Below are positions 36,622-47,371 of a stretch of DNA of 47,962 nt, in pieces. The stretch comes from Candidatus Sumerlaeota bacterium (GTDB taxonomy: Bacteria > Sumerlaeota > Sumerlaeia > SLMS01). The position numbers and the translations under genes are program-made. The notes under the pieces are model-generated. The model was not told the origin of the DNA and searched no databases. It was given only the letters and a program-made list of their open reading frames with translations. The first letter of the stretch is position 1; each line of letters begins with the position of its first letter. The DNA lies in contig SLMS01000266.1 in NCBI GenBank assembly GCA_007133495.1, positions 1 through 47,962 of the forward strand, in the 5' to 3' direction.

Positions 36622-39318
36622 TTACTCGATGCGCAGAGTCACGATCCGCTTCGGTTCGATTTCCACCGACAGCATACCGTCCTTGAGGGGCAAGGGGTCT
36701 CCGCTGGGGTTGCTCTCAAAGTCCACATGGCGCGCGGTGGAGGGGAGTGGGAGCCGGCCGCTCCCGGCGTCGAAAACAAGGCGGGCCCCCTCGGGGGTGG
36801 GCTCCGGGTTGAACAGCCGGACTTCGAGGGCGCCGTCCACGTCCCGGCTGCTGGTGAGGACGGCGTAACCTTCGAGGTGGAACCAGCCGGCGCGGGGCGG
36901 CAGTGAAGGCTGGCGCCGGTTATGGCGCTGGTCGAGTGCGGTGACATGGCGGGCCTGCACACCGGCGGCCAGACGCTGGGCGAGGCGGAACTGCTCGGTC
37001 CAGTCGGGCGCGCCATTGAGCGGCCGGACCCAGTAGCGGAACCGGTGGGAGCCGAGGAGCTGCCCCTCGGGTTCGCCGCTGGTGAGGATGGTCTTACGGG
37101 TGCCACGGAGCAGCGTGAGCGCCACGGGCCGGTCGTCCAGATCGCACACGGCGCTTTCCATCAGCCCGGTGGAGAGGACGGACATGCCGCGATGGGCGTC
37201 GAAAACGGCGGTCCAGGATTGCTGCGGCTTCGTTTCCACCTCCAGTTCTGCGTATAGATGATTGTCGCGGCGCAGGGCGATGGGGCGCTCGACGACGTCG
37301 AAGGCAGAGTCGGCAAGGTAGGTCTTGGCTTCCGCGCCGGAGGGAAACAGAACGCGGACACGGTGGTCCTTGGCGTTGTTGTGGATTGTCGTTTCCACCT
37401 CCAGGCAACCGCTTCCGGGACGCAGGCGGACGATGCTGTCCAGCACCATATCCACGCGCTTTTCCGAGCGCCGCATCGTGCCGAAGTCGAACTCCTCCGG
37501 CACGGGCATGGTGGTGCGGATGCGCAGGGCGGCGCAGTACGGGCCGTTTTCGATGACGGAGACTTCCGCGCGGCCGGCGGTGGAAAGGTGTACCAGGTCG
37601 TTGACCGCAATGCCGTGGAACCAGCCGTCACCGATGTCTGCACACTCCTCGAAGGTGAGCAGGTCCGTATAGACGTTTCCGCTGTGCTTTTCCGTGACGG
37701 TCAGTGTGCCGTTTGGTTGCACCTCGGCGCGGAGGTACTCGTTCTCGATGGCATTAGTCGAGGCGCGCAGGCCCTTGTCTTCGGGATGGCGGGTCGGGAT
37801 GCCCTCCTTGACTTTGCGCAGGGTGAGCGTCGTATAGCCAAGGGCGGGGATGTCCAGCGGCAGGCTGACGCGGACCCTGGTGATCTTCCGGGCGTGGGGG
37901 AACTGGGCGTCGAACAGACTGACGGACACCTGGTTCGGTGTCTGCCCAAGACGCTGGTAGGGGATATCCTTGCCGTCGGGGCCGGTAATGCGGAAGGCGG
38001 GTTTCTGCTCGTAGCCGAAGAACTCCTGGAAGAAGGGCCAGTCGGCGGGAATCTCAAGGTCCAGCTCCGCCGTTTGGGTGAACGGCTCGGGCAGGGGGTT
38101 GAAGACGCCCACGCGGACTTCGTTCTCGCCGACATCGCCCTCGACGGATGCCGTGAGTTTCTTCGTTACTTCGAGGGTGACGCGCTCAGCGATCTGCCGG
38201 GCCTGTGAGAAGCGGTACTTCATGTCCTCGTGGACCTGGTCGATGCTGCACCCGCAGATGGAATCGTGCGGGTGGTTCTGGATGAGGTGACGCCAGGCGA
38301 GGGAGAGATAGCTGGCGTGCGGGTCCATGCCGAGCGCGCGATGGCCAAGGGCGAGCATGGGCTCGGCCCAGTGGCAGAGCAGGTCCTGGCAGGCGGCGTT
38401 TTGCTGCTTGATCCAGACGCGGCTGGAGAGGACGCCGTGTATCTGGTGACCGGACTTGAAGGGGATTTTGCCGGGTTCGCGCAGCTCGCCACGCACCCGC
38501 GTGGAGATGCGGCCGCGCTGGGCAAGCATGTCCTTCAGGTACTCGTCCAGCGAGCTGTGGACGATGCGGAACTCCTTGTCCTGCTTTTCCATTTCCTCCA
38601 CGAGGACTGTATAGACGTACTGGTCCCACTCCTGGTGGTCGCCTCCGTCAAAGACGAGAATGCTGTCTATCTCCGTCTCTGCGGCTTCGTTGGCCAGGAA
38701 CTCGCGGATGCGCTTGCGGACGGTTTCGGCATCGAAGGTTTCCTCGGGCCGGTTGGCGCCGCGAACCTTGAAGGCGAAGTCGCAGTAGCCGTAACCACGA
38801 TAATGATAGCAGGCGATTTCCGATCCATCGGGCGCTTCCCAGATGACGTGGCGGACCTTGCTGGTCTCCAGTCCCCGCCACAGGAAGCCGCTCTCGATGC
38901 CGAAGCCGCGGAGTACCTGGGGGAGCTGGCTGATGTGGCCGAACAGGTCGCAGACGAACCCGGCGGGGGAGGGCTCGGTGCCGAGGTCCCGGGGAATCTG
39001 CCGGCCGAGGCGGAGGTTCCTGATGATCGATTCACCGGAGACCAGGAACTCGTCCGGCAGCACGTACCATGGCCCGGCGATCAGCTTGCCCTCGCGGAGG
39101 TACTGCTCCACCTGGGGCCGCTTTTCCGGCCGGACCTCCAGATAGTCCTCGATGATGATCGATTGGCCGTCGAGCTGGAAGGGCCCGCGCAGGCGTCCAT
39201 CCTCGAACCCCTGTAGCACGCGATCAAGCAGTTGCACCAGCCGGTAGCGGTAGTATTGGAATGACTCGTACCATTCACGGTCCCAGTGAGTGCTGAGGAC
39301 GTAATGGGCGGTTCGCAT
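36622..39318 (-). CDS. GH38 alpha-mannosidase
   Basis: 898 aa from ATG 39318. The N-terminal catalytic domain opens with HYVLSTHWDREWYESF (zinc His and Asp), and GFVCDLFGHISQLPQVL contains the nucleophile Asp and a zinc-site His. SIIRNL and the FLWRG--TSKVRH-I-W--PDGSE text is typical of GH38 (bacterial MngB-like group). A middle helical bundle contains HPHDSICGCSIDQVH. The C-terminal beta domains run from ~500. Intracellular (no signal peptide), so it would cut imported mannosides. The LacI-type operator lies 35 bp before the start. Confidence 0.93.
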   Translation of the reverse strand: MRTAHYVLSTHWDREWYESFQYYRYRLVQLLDRVLQGFEDGRLRGPFQLDGQSIIIEDYLEVRPEKRPQVEQYLREGKLIAGPWYVLPDEFLVSGESIIRNLRLGRQIPRDLGTEPSPAGFVCDLFGHISQLPQVLRGFGIESGFLWRGLETSKVRHVIWEAPDGSEIACYHYRGYGYCDFAFKVRGANRPEETFDAETVRKRIREFLANEAAETEIDSILVFDGGDHQEWDQYVYTVLVEEMEKQDKEFRIVHSSLDEYLKDMLAQRGRISTRVRGELREPGKIPFKSGHQIHGVLSSRVWIKQQNAACQDLLCHWAEPMLALGHRALGMDPHASYLSLAWRHLIQNHPHDSICGCSIDQVHEDMKYRFSQARQIAERVTLEVTKKLTASVEGDVGENEVRVGVFNPLPEPFTQTAELDLEIPADWPFFQEFFGYEQKPAFRITGPDGKDIPYQRLGQTPNQVSVSLFDAQFPHARKITRVRVSLPLDIPALGYTTLTLRKVKEGIPTRHPEDKGLRASTNAIENEYLRAEVQPNGTLTVTEKHSGNVYTDLLTFEECADIGDGWFHGIAVNDLVHLSTAGRAEVSVIENGPYCAALRIRTTMPVPEEFDFGTMRRSEKRVDMVLDSIVRLRPGSGCLEVETTIHNNAKDHRVRVLFPSGAEAKTYLADSAFDVVERPIALRRDNHLYAELEVETKPQQSWTAVFDAHRGMSVLSTGLMESAVCDLDDRPVALTLLRGTRKTILTSGEPEGQLLGSHRFRYWVRPLNGAPDWTEQFRLAQRLAAGVQARHVTALDQRHNRRQPSLPPRAGWFHLEGYAVLTSSRDVDGALEVRLFNPEPTPEGARLVFDAGSGRLPLPSTARHVDFESNPSGDPLPLKDGMLSVEIEPKRIVTLRIE

Positions 39319-39352
39319 GGTGTGTGTCCGTTTCTGTGGGTGTTGCGTTTCT

Positions 39353-39366
39353 TGTAACCGATTACG
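39353..39366. promoter_or_regulatory. LacI-family-type operator, alpha-mannosidase side
   Basis: TGTAACCGATTACG: GTAA-n-CG-n-TTAC palindrome with the CG centre typical of LacI/GalR-family sites. It lies 35 bp upstream of the alpha-mannosidase start in the divergent region. Confidence 0.6.
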
Positions 39367-39543
39367 AAAGCGCGCTGGAAGGACCCGGGCAGCCGGCCAG
39401 GCATTCTTCCCCCTCGCGAAGACGCTCCAAGGTGCGTGCCCAGGTGCAGCAGGGCCAAGCGGAAAGAGGACAATGCCTGGAGGAGGGCGGAGGGGCGAGG
39501 ACTTTTCGCTGGACACTTGATCCGCTCCAATTTTGACTGTCCC

Positions 39544-39557
39544 TGCATCCGGTTACA
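39544..39557. promoter_or_regulatory. LacI-family-type operator, PfkB kinase side
   Basis: TGCATCCGGTTACA, 10 of 14 positions self-complementary with central CCGG. The right half TTACA and left TG match the first operator. It starts 5 bp after a TTGACT hexamer (39533-39538) that could be the kinase -35 box, so binding would block the promoter. Confidence 0.5.
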
Positions 39558-39592
39558 TCCGGTCTGCCAGCCTGCCCCTTCCGGGAGTCAGC

Positions 39593-41334
<1,742 letters not shown>

Positions 41335-41341
41335 GGTCCCA

Positions 41342-42415
41342 ATGCAGCTTTTCGGTGGCGAGTGGACACGTCGCGAACTTGAAGCGCACACGGGGCGGGT
41401 GGAGCAGGCCGCGGGTGCGCGGCGGGTGGTGCTTGCCGAAGGGCCGGGTGCCGGTGCCGAGGCAATCCACGTCCGCACCGGCGCCGGACTCTCGTTCTGG
41501 GTGCACCCTTCGCGCGGGATGGATATCGGGTTGGCGGAGTTTCTCGGAACGCCGCTCTGCTGGCTTTCCGGTGCGGGGGATGTGCATCCGGCGCACTTCG
41601 ACCCGGCAGGGGCGGGCTGGCTGCGGACCGCCGCCGGTGGGTTGCTGATGACCTGCGGCCTGCGCCAGGTGGGGGCACCGTGCGAGGATGAGGGGGAGGC
41701 GCTCGGCATCCACGGCCGGATTCACCACACCGCGGCGCGGGAGGTCGGCGTCTGGACAGAATGGCGCGGTGACGAGTACGTCATCCAAGTGCGCGGTGTG
41801 CTGGAGGAGAGCCGGCTGTTCGGTGAGAATCTCCGGATGACGCGCACCTGCACCTGCCATGCTGGGACGAATCGTCTGGACATCGAGGATGTCATCGAAA
41901 ATCGGGGGTTTGAACCGTCCCCGCTGATGGTGCTGTACCACTTCAACCTCGGGTTCCCATTGGTTTCGCCGGACTGCGAGGTGGATTTTCCTTCGCGAAA
42001 GGTGGTGGCGCGGGACGAAGGCGTGCCGGTGGGGGGCTACGCCGAATGGCAGCGCCCCGAGGCCGGCTATACGGAGCGGGTGTATTACCATGAGGAGCTG
42101 GATATACGTCCGTCCGCCACGTGGAAGCGCCCGTCCGCGCGGGCTTCGGTGAGCAACAGGGAGTTTCCCTTCGGCGCCTCCGGGCACAGTGTGCCGGTCC
42201 GGCTTGTGCTCTCGTGGACGGCGGACACACTGCCGCGGCTCGTGCAGTGGAAAATGCCCGGTGCGGGCGCACACGTGCTGGGCATCGAACCCGCCAACTG
42301 CTACGTGGAGGGGCGCACGGAGGAACGCCGCAAGGGCCGCCTGCAAATCCTGGAGCCCGGCGGGCGCGTGGTGAATCAGCTCGCGGTAACGGTGGAAGCC
42401 TTGCGGCAGGCGTGA
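41342..42415 (+). CDS. DUF4432 family, aldose-1-epimerase-like
   Basis: 357 aa, 7 nt after the isomerase. Galactose-mutarotase-like fold: VHPSRGMDIGLAEFLGTPLCW, GLLMTCGLRQVGAP, GIHGRIHHTAAREV, NRLDIEDVIENRGFEPSPLMVLYHFNLGFPL, and GIEPANCYVEGR near the C-terminus are DUF4432 hallmarks. It keeps His and Glu positions expected for anomer interconversion. Third gene of the kinase operon; a mutarotase step would feed the isomerase. Confidence 0.88.
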   Translation: MQLFGGEWTRRELEAHTGRVEQAAGARRVVLAEGPGAGAEAIHVRTGAGLSFWVHPSRGMDIGLAEFLGTPLCWLSGAGDVHPAHFDPAGAGWLRTAAGGLLMTCGLRQVGAPCEDEGEALGIHGRIHHTAAREVGVWTEWRGDEYVIQVRGVLEESRLFGENLRMTRTCTCHAGTNRLDIEDVIENRGFEPSPLMVLYHFNLGFPLVSPDCEVDFPSRKVVARDEGVPVGGYAEWQRPEAGYTERVYYHEELDIRPSATWKRPSARASVSNREFPFGASGHSVPVRLVLSWTADTLPRLVQWKMPGAGAHVLGIEPANCYVEGRTEERRKGRLQILEPGGRVVNQLAVTVEALRQA

Positions 42416-42424
42416 GGCCGCCGG

Positions 42425-43738
42425 CTAGCGGATGTACTCGTTCAGCATATTCTCCAGCATCTCCTGCCGGCCGCTCCGGATTTCCGGTTCGCCGTTTTGA
42501 AGTGTATATCTTTCCAGTTCGCGGAAGCCGGCCTTTCCACCCAGGATGTCCTGCCCGAGGGGTTCGCCCCATCCACGATAGCGGTTCTCGACGAAGCTCT
42601 CGAACTCGCCAGCTTCGATCATGGCGGCGGCTATCCTGAGTCCGCGCGCGAAGGCGTCCATCGCTCCGATGTGCGCGTGGAACAGGTCGATGGGGTCGAT
42701 GGACTGGCGGCGGAGCTTCGCGTCGAAGTTGAGCCCCCCGGCCGTAAAGCCTCCCGCGCGAAGGATCGTGTACATGGCGAGCGTGGTGTCGTATATATCG
42801 GTGGGGAACTGGTCGGTGTCCCAGCCGAGAAGCAGGTCGCCGCGGTTGGCGTCCACGGAGCCGAGCAGTCCATGGGCGGCGCAGTAGGCCAGCTCATGGT
42901 GAAAACTGTGGCCGGCGAGCGTGGCGTGGTTGGCCTCCACGTTGATGCGGAACTCCTCCGCCAGGCCGTTCTTGAGCAGGAAGGCATGGCAGGCGGCGGA
43001 GCTGAAGTCGTACTGGTGCTTGGTGGGTTCCTTGGGCTTGGGCTCGATGTATAGCTGGCCGGTGAAGCCTATTTCCTTCTTGTACTCCGAGGCGAGGTGC
43101 ATAAAGCGGGCGAGCTGCTCCGCCTCGCGGCGCATGTCTGTATTGAGGAGTGTCTCGTACCCCTCACGGCCACCCCAGAAGACGTAGCCCGCGCCGCCGA
43201 GCCGGTGGGTGAGTTCCATCGCCTTCTTTACCTGGCTTGCGGCGTAAGCGAACACGGCGGGGGAGGGATTCGTGGAGGCACCGGCCATGTAGCGCCGGTT
43301 GGAGAAGAGATTGGCGGTCCCCCAGAGAAGACGGACACCGGTTTCCTCCTGAAGCGAGGCGGCGAGGTCCACGATCTTGTCCAGCCGGCGGTTCGTCTCA
43401 GCCAGGTTGTCCGCCTCCGGCGCGATGTCGCGGTCGTGGAAGCACCAGAAGTCCACGCCGAGCTTGCGGAAGAACTCGAAGGCCGCCCGCATGGTCTCCT
43501 CCGCCACGGTCATCGGGTCTGTTTCAGCGTTGTAGGGGCGGATCATGGTCCCCGGCCCGAAGGGATCGGCGCCGAGGTTCTTGAAGGTGTGCCAGTAGCA
43601 AACGGCGAAGCGGAGATGCTCGGCCATGGTCTTGCCGAGGACCTTCTCGCCGGGATTGTAGTGCTTGAAGGCGAGCGGATTCCGGGACTCCAGCCCTTCG
43701 AAGGGTATGGATTTCACCTCGGGGAAGTACTCTTTCAT
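42425..43738 (-). CDS. xylA: Xylose isomerase
   Basis: 437 aa, GGAGG before ATG 43738. Isomerises D-xylose to D-xylulose (also glucose to fructose). Active-site pieces: FWCFHDRDIAPE (catalytic His), YVFWGGREGYETLLNTD, LYIEPKPKEPTKHQYDF (metal Glu), NVEANHATLAGHSFHHE (metal Glu, His) and GWDTDQFPTDIYDT (metal Asp). Length and the N-terminal KEYFPEVKSIPFEG mark the class II (long) form. Convergent with the DUF4432 gene; divergent from PhyH across a region with LacI-type sites. Confidence 0.96.
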   Translation of the reverse strand: MKEYFPEVKSIPFEGLESRNPLAFKHYNPGEKVLGKTMAEHLRFAVCYWHTFKNLGADPFGPGTMIRPYNAETDPMTVAEETMRAAFEFFRKLGVDFWCFHDRDIAPEADNLAETNRRLDKIVDLAASLQEETGVRLLWGTANLFSNRRYMAGASTNPSPAVFAYAASQVKKAMELTHRLGGAGYVFWGGREGYETLLNTDMRREAEQLARFMHLASEYKKEIGFTGQLYIEPKPKEPTKHQYDFSSAACHAFLLKNGLAEEFRINVEANHATLAGHSFHHELAYCAAHGLLGSVDANRGDLLLGWDTDQFPTDIYDTTLAMYTILRAGGFTAGGLNFDAKLRRQSIDPIDLFHAHIGAMDAFARGLRIAAAMIEAGEFESFVENRYRGWGEPLGQDILGGKAGFRELERYTLQNGEPEIRSGRQEMLENMLNEYIR

Positions 43739-43816
43739 GGGGTTGCCCTCCGTTGGGTTGTGTCGTTCTGAATTGGGGGGGCGGTTTGGAGCGGTGGGCA
43801 ACAGGACAGTTCCGCT

Positions 43817-43830
43817 TGCAACCGATTTCA
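43817..43830. promoter_or_regulatory. LacI-family-type operator between xylA and PhyH gene
   Basis: TGCAACCGATTTCA, 10 of 14 self-complementary, same ACCGAT centre as the operator near the alpha-mannosidase. It lies about 80 bp upstream of xylA. Confidence 0.55.
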
Positions 43831-43840
43831 TAACGGGTTA
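43831..43840. promoter_or_regulatory. Adjacent second half-operator TAACGGGTTA
   Basis: TAACGGGTTA differs from the LacI-type core TAACCGGTTA at one position and abuts the previous site, suggesting tandem binding. Confidence 0.35.
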
Positions 43841-43923
43841 CTGGGATGCCCAAGCAGGTGGGCGGGGCCTCACATGCCCACTCCCGGAAACGGCCAAACC
43901 CCTTGAAAAAGGTCCCTGTCACG

Positions 43924-44784
43924 ATGATCGCACAGCTCGGGAAGGAAGAATTGCTCCCCACGACCAAAGACGTGGAGTTCTGGAATGAAAACGGTTACTG
44001 GATTGCCCCGGTCCTTTTCGATGAGGAGACCGTCGAGCGGCTCCGAAACGCCATGTACCGCGTCTGGGCGGCGGAATTCGAGACCGGCAGGGAGCCGTGG
44101 GGTGGCCCCTGGCGTCTGGACGAGAATCCCCACGCGATCCGGAAGATGGACCAGTCGCACTGGGCGAACGACACGATCCGGGAGCTGGTGACGAGCGAGG
44201 CGGTGGGCGCGATTGCCTCACGGCTGTCGGGCGAACCGGAAATCCGGCTGTGGCATGACCAGATGCTCTACAAGCCCGGTCAGGGCCGTGGTGGCGAAGG
44301 CGGCGGCAACGTCGGGTGGCATCAGGACCTGCATTACTGGCAGTGCGCCGAGGGGGAGTTGCTCACCGCATGGGTGGCACTCGACGACGTGGACGAGTCC
44401 AACGGCTGCATGCACTTCGTCCCGGGCAGCCACCGGTGGGGGCTGCTGGAGGGCGACTTTTTCAATCAGGACATGGACGGCATGCGCCGGCGGATGGAGC
44501 AGGAGAGCGGGCGGAAGTTCGGCACGGTGCCCTGCCGGCTCAAGGCAGGGCAGGTGAGCTTTCATCACTGCCTGACGATCCACGGGAGCGGGCCGAACAG
44601 GACGGACCGGCCGCGGCGATCCTTTGTCCTTCACCTCCATTCGGGCGCAACGCGCTACCGTGCGGGGACCTGCTGCGACAACCACATGAACGCGATTCTG
44701 ATGCGGGAACTTGAGCGTCAGGACGGCGACCGTTTCGCCGGGAGCTTCTGGCCGGTGCTTTATCGCGCCGGGGCGGAGGGATAG
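43924..44784 (+). CDS. Phytanoyl-CoA dioxygenase (PhyH) family oxygenase
   Basis: 286-aa Fe(II)/2-oxoglutarate-dependent oxygenase. Facial triad: WHQDLHYW (H~132, D~134) and HHCLTIHGSGPN (H~219); R in RPRRSFVLHL should bind 2-oxoglutarate. VALDDVDESNGCMHFVPGSHRWG is the family signature. Such genes often sit in sugar-acid or glycan clusters of PVC-type bacteria, but substrates are mostly unknown. It shares the operator region with xylA, so may be co-regulated. Ends 5 bp before the dinB stop. Confidence 0.9.
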   Translation: MIAQLGKEELLPTTKDVEFWNENGYWIAPVLFDEETVERLRNAMYRVWAAEFETGREPWGGPWRLDENPHAIRKMDQSHWANDTIRELVTSEAVGAIASRLSGEPEIRLWHDQMLYKPGQGRGGEGGGNVGWHQDLHYWQCAEGELLTAWVALDDVDESNGCMHFVPGSHRWGLLEGDFFNQDMDGMRRRMEQESGRKFGTVPCRLKAGQVSFHHCLTIHGSGPNRTDRPRRSFVLHLHSGATRYRAGTCCDNHMNAILMRELERQDGDRFAGSFWPVLYRAGAEG

Positions 44785-44789
44785 GCGCT

Positions 44790-45986
44790 TCAGCGGGGAG
44801 GCCGGCCGCCGGGGGGTGGCTTGCCGGAGCCGCGCCGGAGCGCATCGAATCCGTGCTTGCCGCGTAGCTGGTCCACGGCACCGAGGAGGCGCTTGCGGCG
44901 CTCGCGTGCCTCCGCGTCGAACAGGTCCTCCTGGTCCCAGCCTTCAACCAGATTCGAGGCGGTGACGCCGAGCAGGCGGATGGCCTCGCGCCGGCGGAGA
45001 ACGCGCTCGTCAAGGAGCTGGGATGCCGCGGCGAGCAGGACGCTTTCATCGTCAGTGGGCGCGGGAAGTGAGCGTGCGGCGGTGTGGGTTTCGAAGCTGG
45101 AGAAGCGGTACTTCAGCGTGACCGTGCGGGCGGTAAAGCAATGCTTGCGCAGGCGGTAGGCCACGCGCTCGCACATTTCGGTAACAAGCGCGTGCATTTC
45201 CTCCGCGTCGCGGGTGTCGCGGCCAAGGGTCTCCTCGGCGCCAATGGACTTGGGGGACTCGTCCGGGACGACGGGCGTGGTGTCTTCGCCGCGGGCGCGC
45301 GCCGTGAGGTCCGGGCCGTGTTCGCCGAAGAGCGCGCGGGCACGGCCGTCCGGGATCGCGGCGAGTTGCCCGAGCCGGGTCACGCCGATGTCCTTCAGGC
45401 GGGCGGCGGTCTGCGGGCCGATGCCGGGGAGTTTGCGGACGGGAAGCGGGGCAAGAAAGCGCTCCTCAGAGCCGGGTGGGACGTACATCAACGCCGAGGG
45501 CTTGCAGAGGCCGGAGGCGACCTTCGCCACCATGCGGCTCGTGGCGATGCCGAGCGAGCAGGGCAATTCGGTTTCGGCAAGGACTGCGGCGCGGAGCTTC
45601 TCCGCGGCGGCGAGCGGCGGCCCCCACAGGCGTTCGGTGCCGTGGAGATCGAGATACGCCTCGTCCAGGCTCGCCATCTGGACCAGCGGAGTGAAGCGCA
45701 GGAAGATGGCATGAAGCCGGCGGGAGTACTCGCCGTAGCGGCCGTATCCACCGGTGACGACGTGCAGGTGCGGGCACAGCCGGAGCGCCTGCCCCATCGG
45801 CATGGCGGAGCGCACTCCGTATGCGCGGGCCTCGTAGCTGGCGGAGGAGACCACACCGCGGCCTTCGGGGCTGCCCCCGGTGACGACCGGGATACCGCGC
45901 AGGGCGGGATTGTGCAGCCGTTCGACCGAGACGAAGAAGCTGTCCATATCGACGTGGAGAATGGCGCGGTTGGGCAGGCCGGACAT
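44790..45986 (-). CDS. dinB: DNA polymerase IV (Y-family)
   Basis: 398 aa from ATG 45986. Translesion polymerase: ILHVDMDSFFVSVE (catalytic Asp ~13), GRGVVSSASYEARAYGVRSAMP, SLDEAYLD (catalytic Asp-Glu ~105), and LPGIGPQTAARLKDIGVTRLGQLA (HhH). The C-terminal little-finger domain is complete and a short basic tail (GSGKPPPGGRPPR) follows; no clamp-binding QLxLF motif was spotted except perhaps DQEDLFD. No LexA site was recognised in the 184-bp upstream region. Confidence 0.95.
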   Translation of the reverse strand: MSGLPNRAILHVDMDSFFVSVERLHNPALRGIPVVTGGSPEGRGVVSSASYEARAYGVRSAMPMGQALRLCPHLHVVTGGYGRYGEYSRRLHAIFLRFTPLVQMASLDEAYLDLHGTERLWGPPLAAAEKLRAAVLAETELPCSLGIATSRMVAKVASGLCKPSALMYVPPGSEERFLAPLPVRKLPGIGPQTAARLKDIGVTRLGQLAAIPDGRARALFGEHGPDLTARARGEDTTPVVPDESPKSIGAEETLGRDTRDAEEMHALVTEMCERVAYRLRKHCFTARTVTLKYRFSSFETHTAARSLPAPTDDESVLLAAASQLLDERVLRRREAIRLLGVTASNLVEGWDQEDLFDAEARERRKRLLGAVDQLRGKHGFDALRRGSGKPPPGGRPPR

Positions 45987-46170
45987 GAGAGGGTGCCGTT
46001 GCGGCGGATCGGAGGAAGACGGTTCACCTGAGGCGCTGATTACGGCCGGACGGCGCCGCCCCGGCAAGCGGGAAGGGCGGCGTGGCAGTTCCTCCTTGCT
46101 CTCCGCTGGCCAGTGGGATGGTTTGGGCATAATCGAGTCTGATCATCCCGGTCTTCCGGAGGAACTGACC

Positions 46171-47367
46171 ATGCGTTCTGTCGATTCGCGCCGTTTTGCG
46201 GGCATTCTCTGCGGGGCTGTCCTGTTTCTCGCAGGCGCGCTGCTACTTTCCGCGTGTGCACCCCGGCGTGCCACTAATGGACACCTTGTCGTCATTGGGG
46301 GAAGCCTGCGGGAGTCGAACACAGAGATTTACAATCGCATCGCCGAGCTTACCGGAGAAGGCACGATCGGCGTCCTGCCCACGGCCAGCGGCGTCCCCGA
46401 CGAGTCCGGGCCGGCGGCGGCTGAGCGGCTGGAGAGCTACACCGGCGAAGGCCGTGCAACGGTGATAGACATCACCACGGAGAACCCGGAGGCCGCCAAC
46501 ACCCGCGAAACCGCCGAGGAGATCGCCTCCCACGACGGGATTTTCTTCACCGGGGGCGATCAGGCACGGGTGACGGCCGCCTTCCGTCCCGATGGCCGTG
46601 ATACACGGGGGTACCGGGCGCTGGAGGAACTGCTGGGGCGCGATGGCGTCATCGCCGGCACGTCCGCCGGCGCCGCGATGATGAGTGACCCGATGATTAT
46701 GGGCGGGACAAGCACCGCGGCGTTGCTCCACGGCCGCGCCGGCGAGGGAGAGGATGCGCCGGGCGTCCTGATCGGTCCCGGCATGGGCTTTTTCCCCTAC
46801 GGCATCACTGACCAACACTCCCTGGCGCGTGGACGGCTTGGTCGCCTCATCGTGGCGCTCGACGAGACGGCGACAGATTTCGGCTTCGCAGTCGATGACA
46901 ACCGCGCCTTCCACGCGGACCTCAATACGGGGGTGCTGGAGGCGCTTGGCGGGCCGCAAGGCTTCCTGTTTGTGGACGTGACGCGGACAACGCGTTCGGC
47001 CGGCGGATCCTACGGCGTCCGGCTATCGCTGCTGGGAAGTGGAGACAGATTGCTCGCGGAAAACGGCGAGGTCATACCCGCCGTCGAGAAGATACGTCTC
47101 ACCCCTCCCGAAGGCGAACCGGGAGAACTCGCCGCCGAGGACGCCTGGGGGCGGCACGTCATCCGAGACCTGATCGTGGAGCTGGCCTTCGATCCCGCCA
47201 CCGAGGCGGTGGCGCAGGACGAGAACTTCGAGCTGCACTTCGTCGAGGACGATTGGACACGCTACTGGGTGGCGCCGGGTGGCGATCCGGAGACGCTCAC
47301 CGTCGTGGACCTGCGGCTCGACATCATTCCGAAGCCGGGTGAGACAGTGGCGCAGGCGGCGGACTGA
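46171..47367 (+). CDS. Cyanophycinase-like (S51) lipoprotein
   Basis: 398 aa, GGAGG before ATG 46171. Lipoprotein signal ends at LLLSAC (Cys ~28). Type-1 GATase-like S51 fold: HLVVIGGSLRESN, the FFTGGDQARVTAAF strand, and the nucleophile elbow AGTSAGAAMMSD (Ser ~165). The His in TDQHSLARGRLGRL is also family-typical. Cyanophycinases cut Asp-Arg polymers or isopeptides; this exported form may act on other isoaspartyl peptides. Residues from ~290 form a beta-rich tail of unknown role. Confidence 0.85.
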   Translation: MRSVDSRRFAGILCGAVLFLAGALLLSACAPRRATNGHLVVIGGSLRESNTEIYNRIAELTGEGTIGVLPTASGVPDESGPAAAERLESYTGEGRATVIDITTENPEAANTRETAEEIASHDGIFFTGGDQARVTAAFRPDGRDTRGYRALEELLGRDGVIAGTSAGAAMMSDPMIMGGTSTAALLHGRAGEGEDAPGVLIGPGMGFFPYGITDQHSLARGRLGRLIVALDETATDFGFAVDDNRAFHADLNTGVLEALGGPQGFLFVDVTRTTRSAGGSYGVRLSLLGSGDRLLAENGEVIPAVEKIRLTPPEGEPGELAAEDAWGRHVIRDLIVELAFDPATEAVAQDENFELHFVEDDWTRYWVAPGGDPETLTVVDLRLDIIPKPGETVAQAAD

Positions 47368-47371
47368 CGGC

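Noticed and set aside
34721-36868. Long plus-strand frame opposite the phosphatase and GH172 genes
   Set aside because: Opposite strand carries two well-recognised families; the frame has no coherent motifs.
46303-46330. GGGAGTCGAACACAG as a tRNA T-arm
   Set aside because: No matching acceptor, anticodon or D-arm stems; lies inside the cyanophycinase-like gene.
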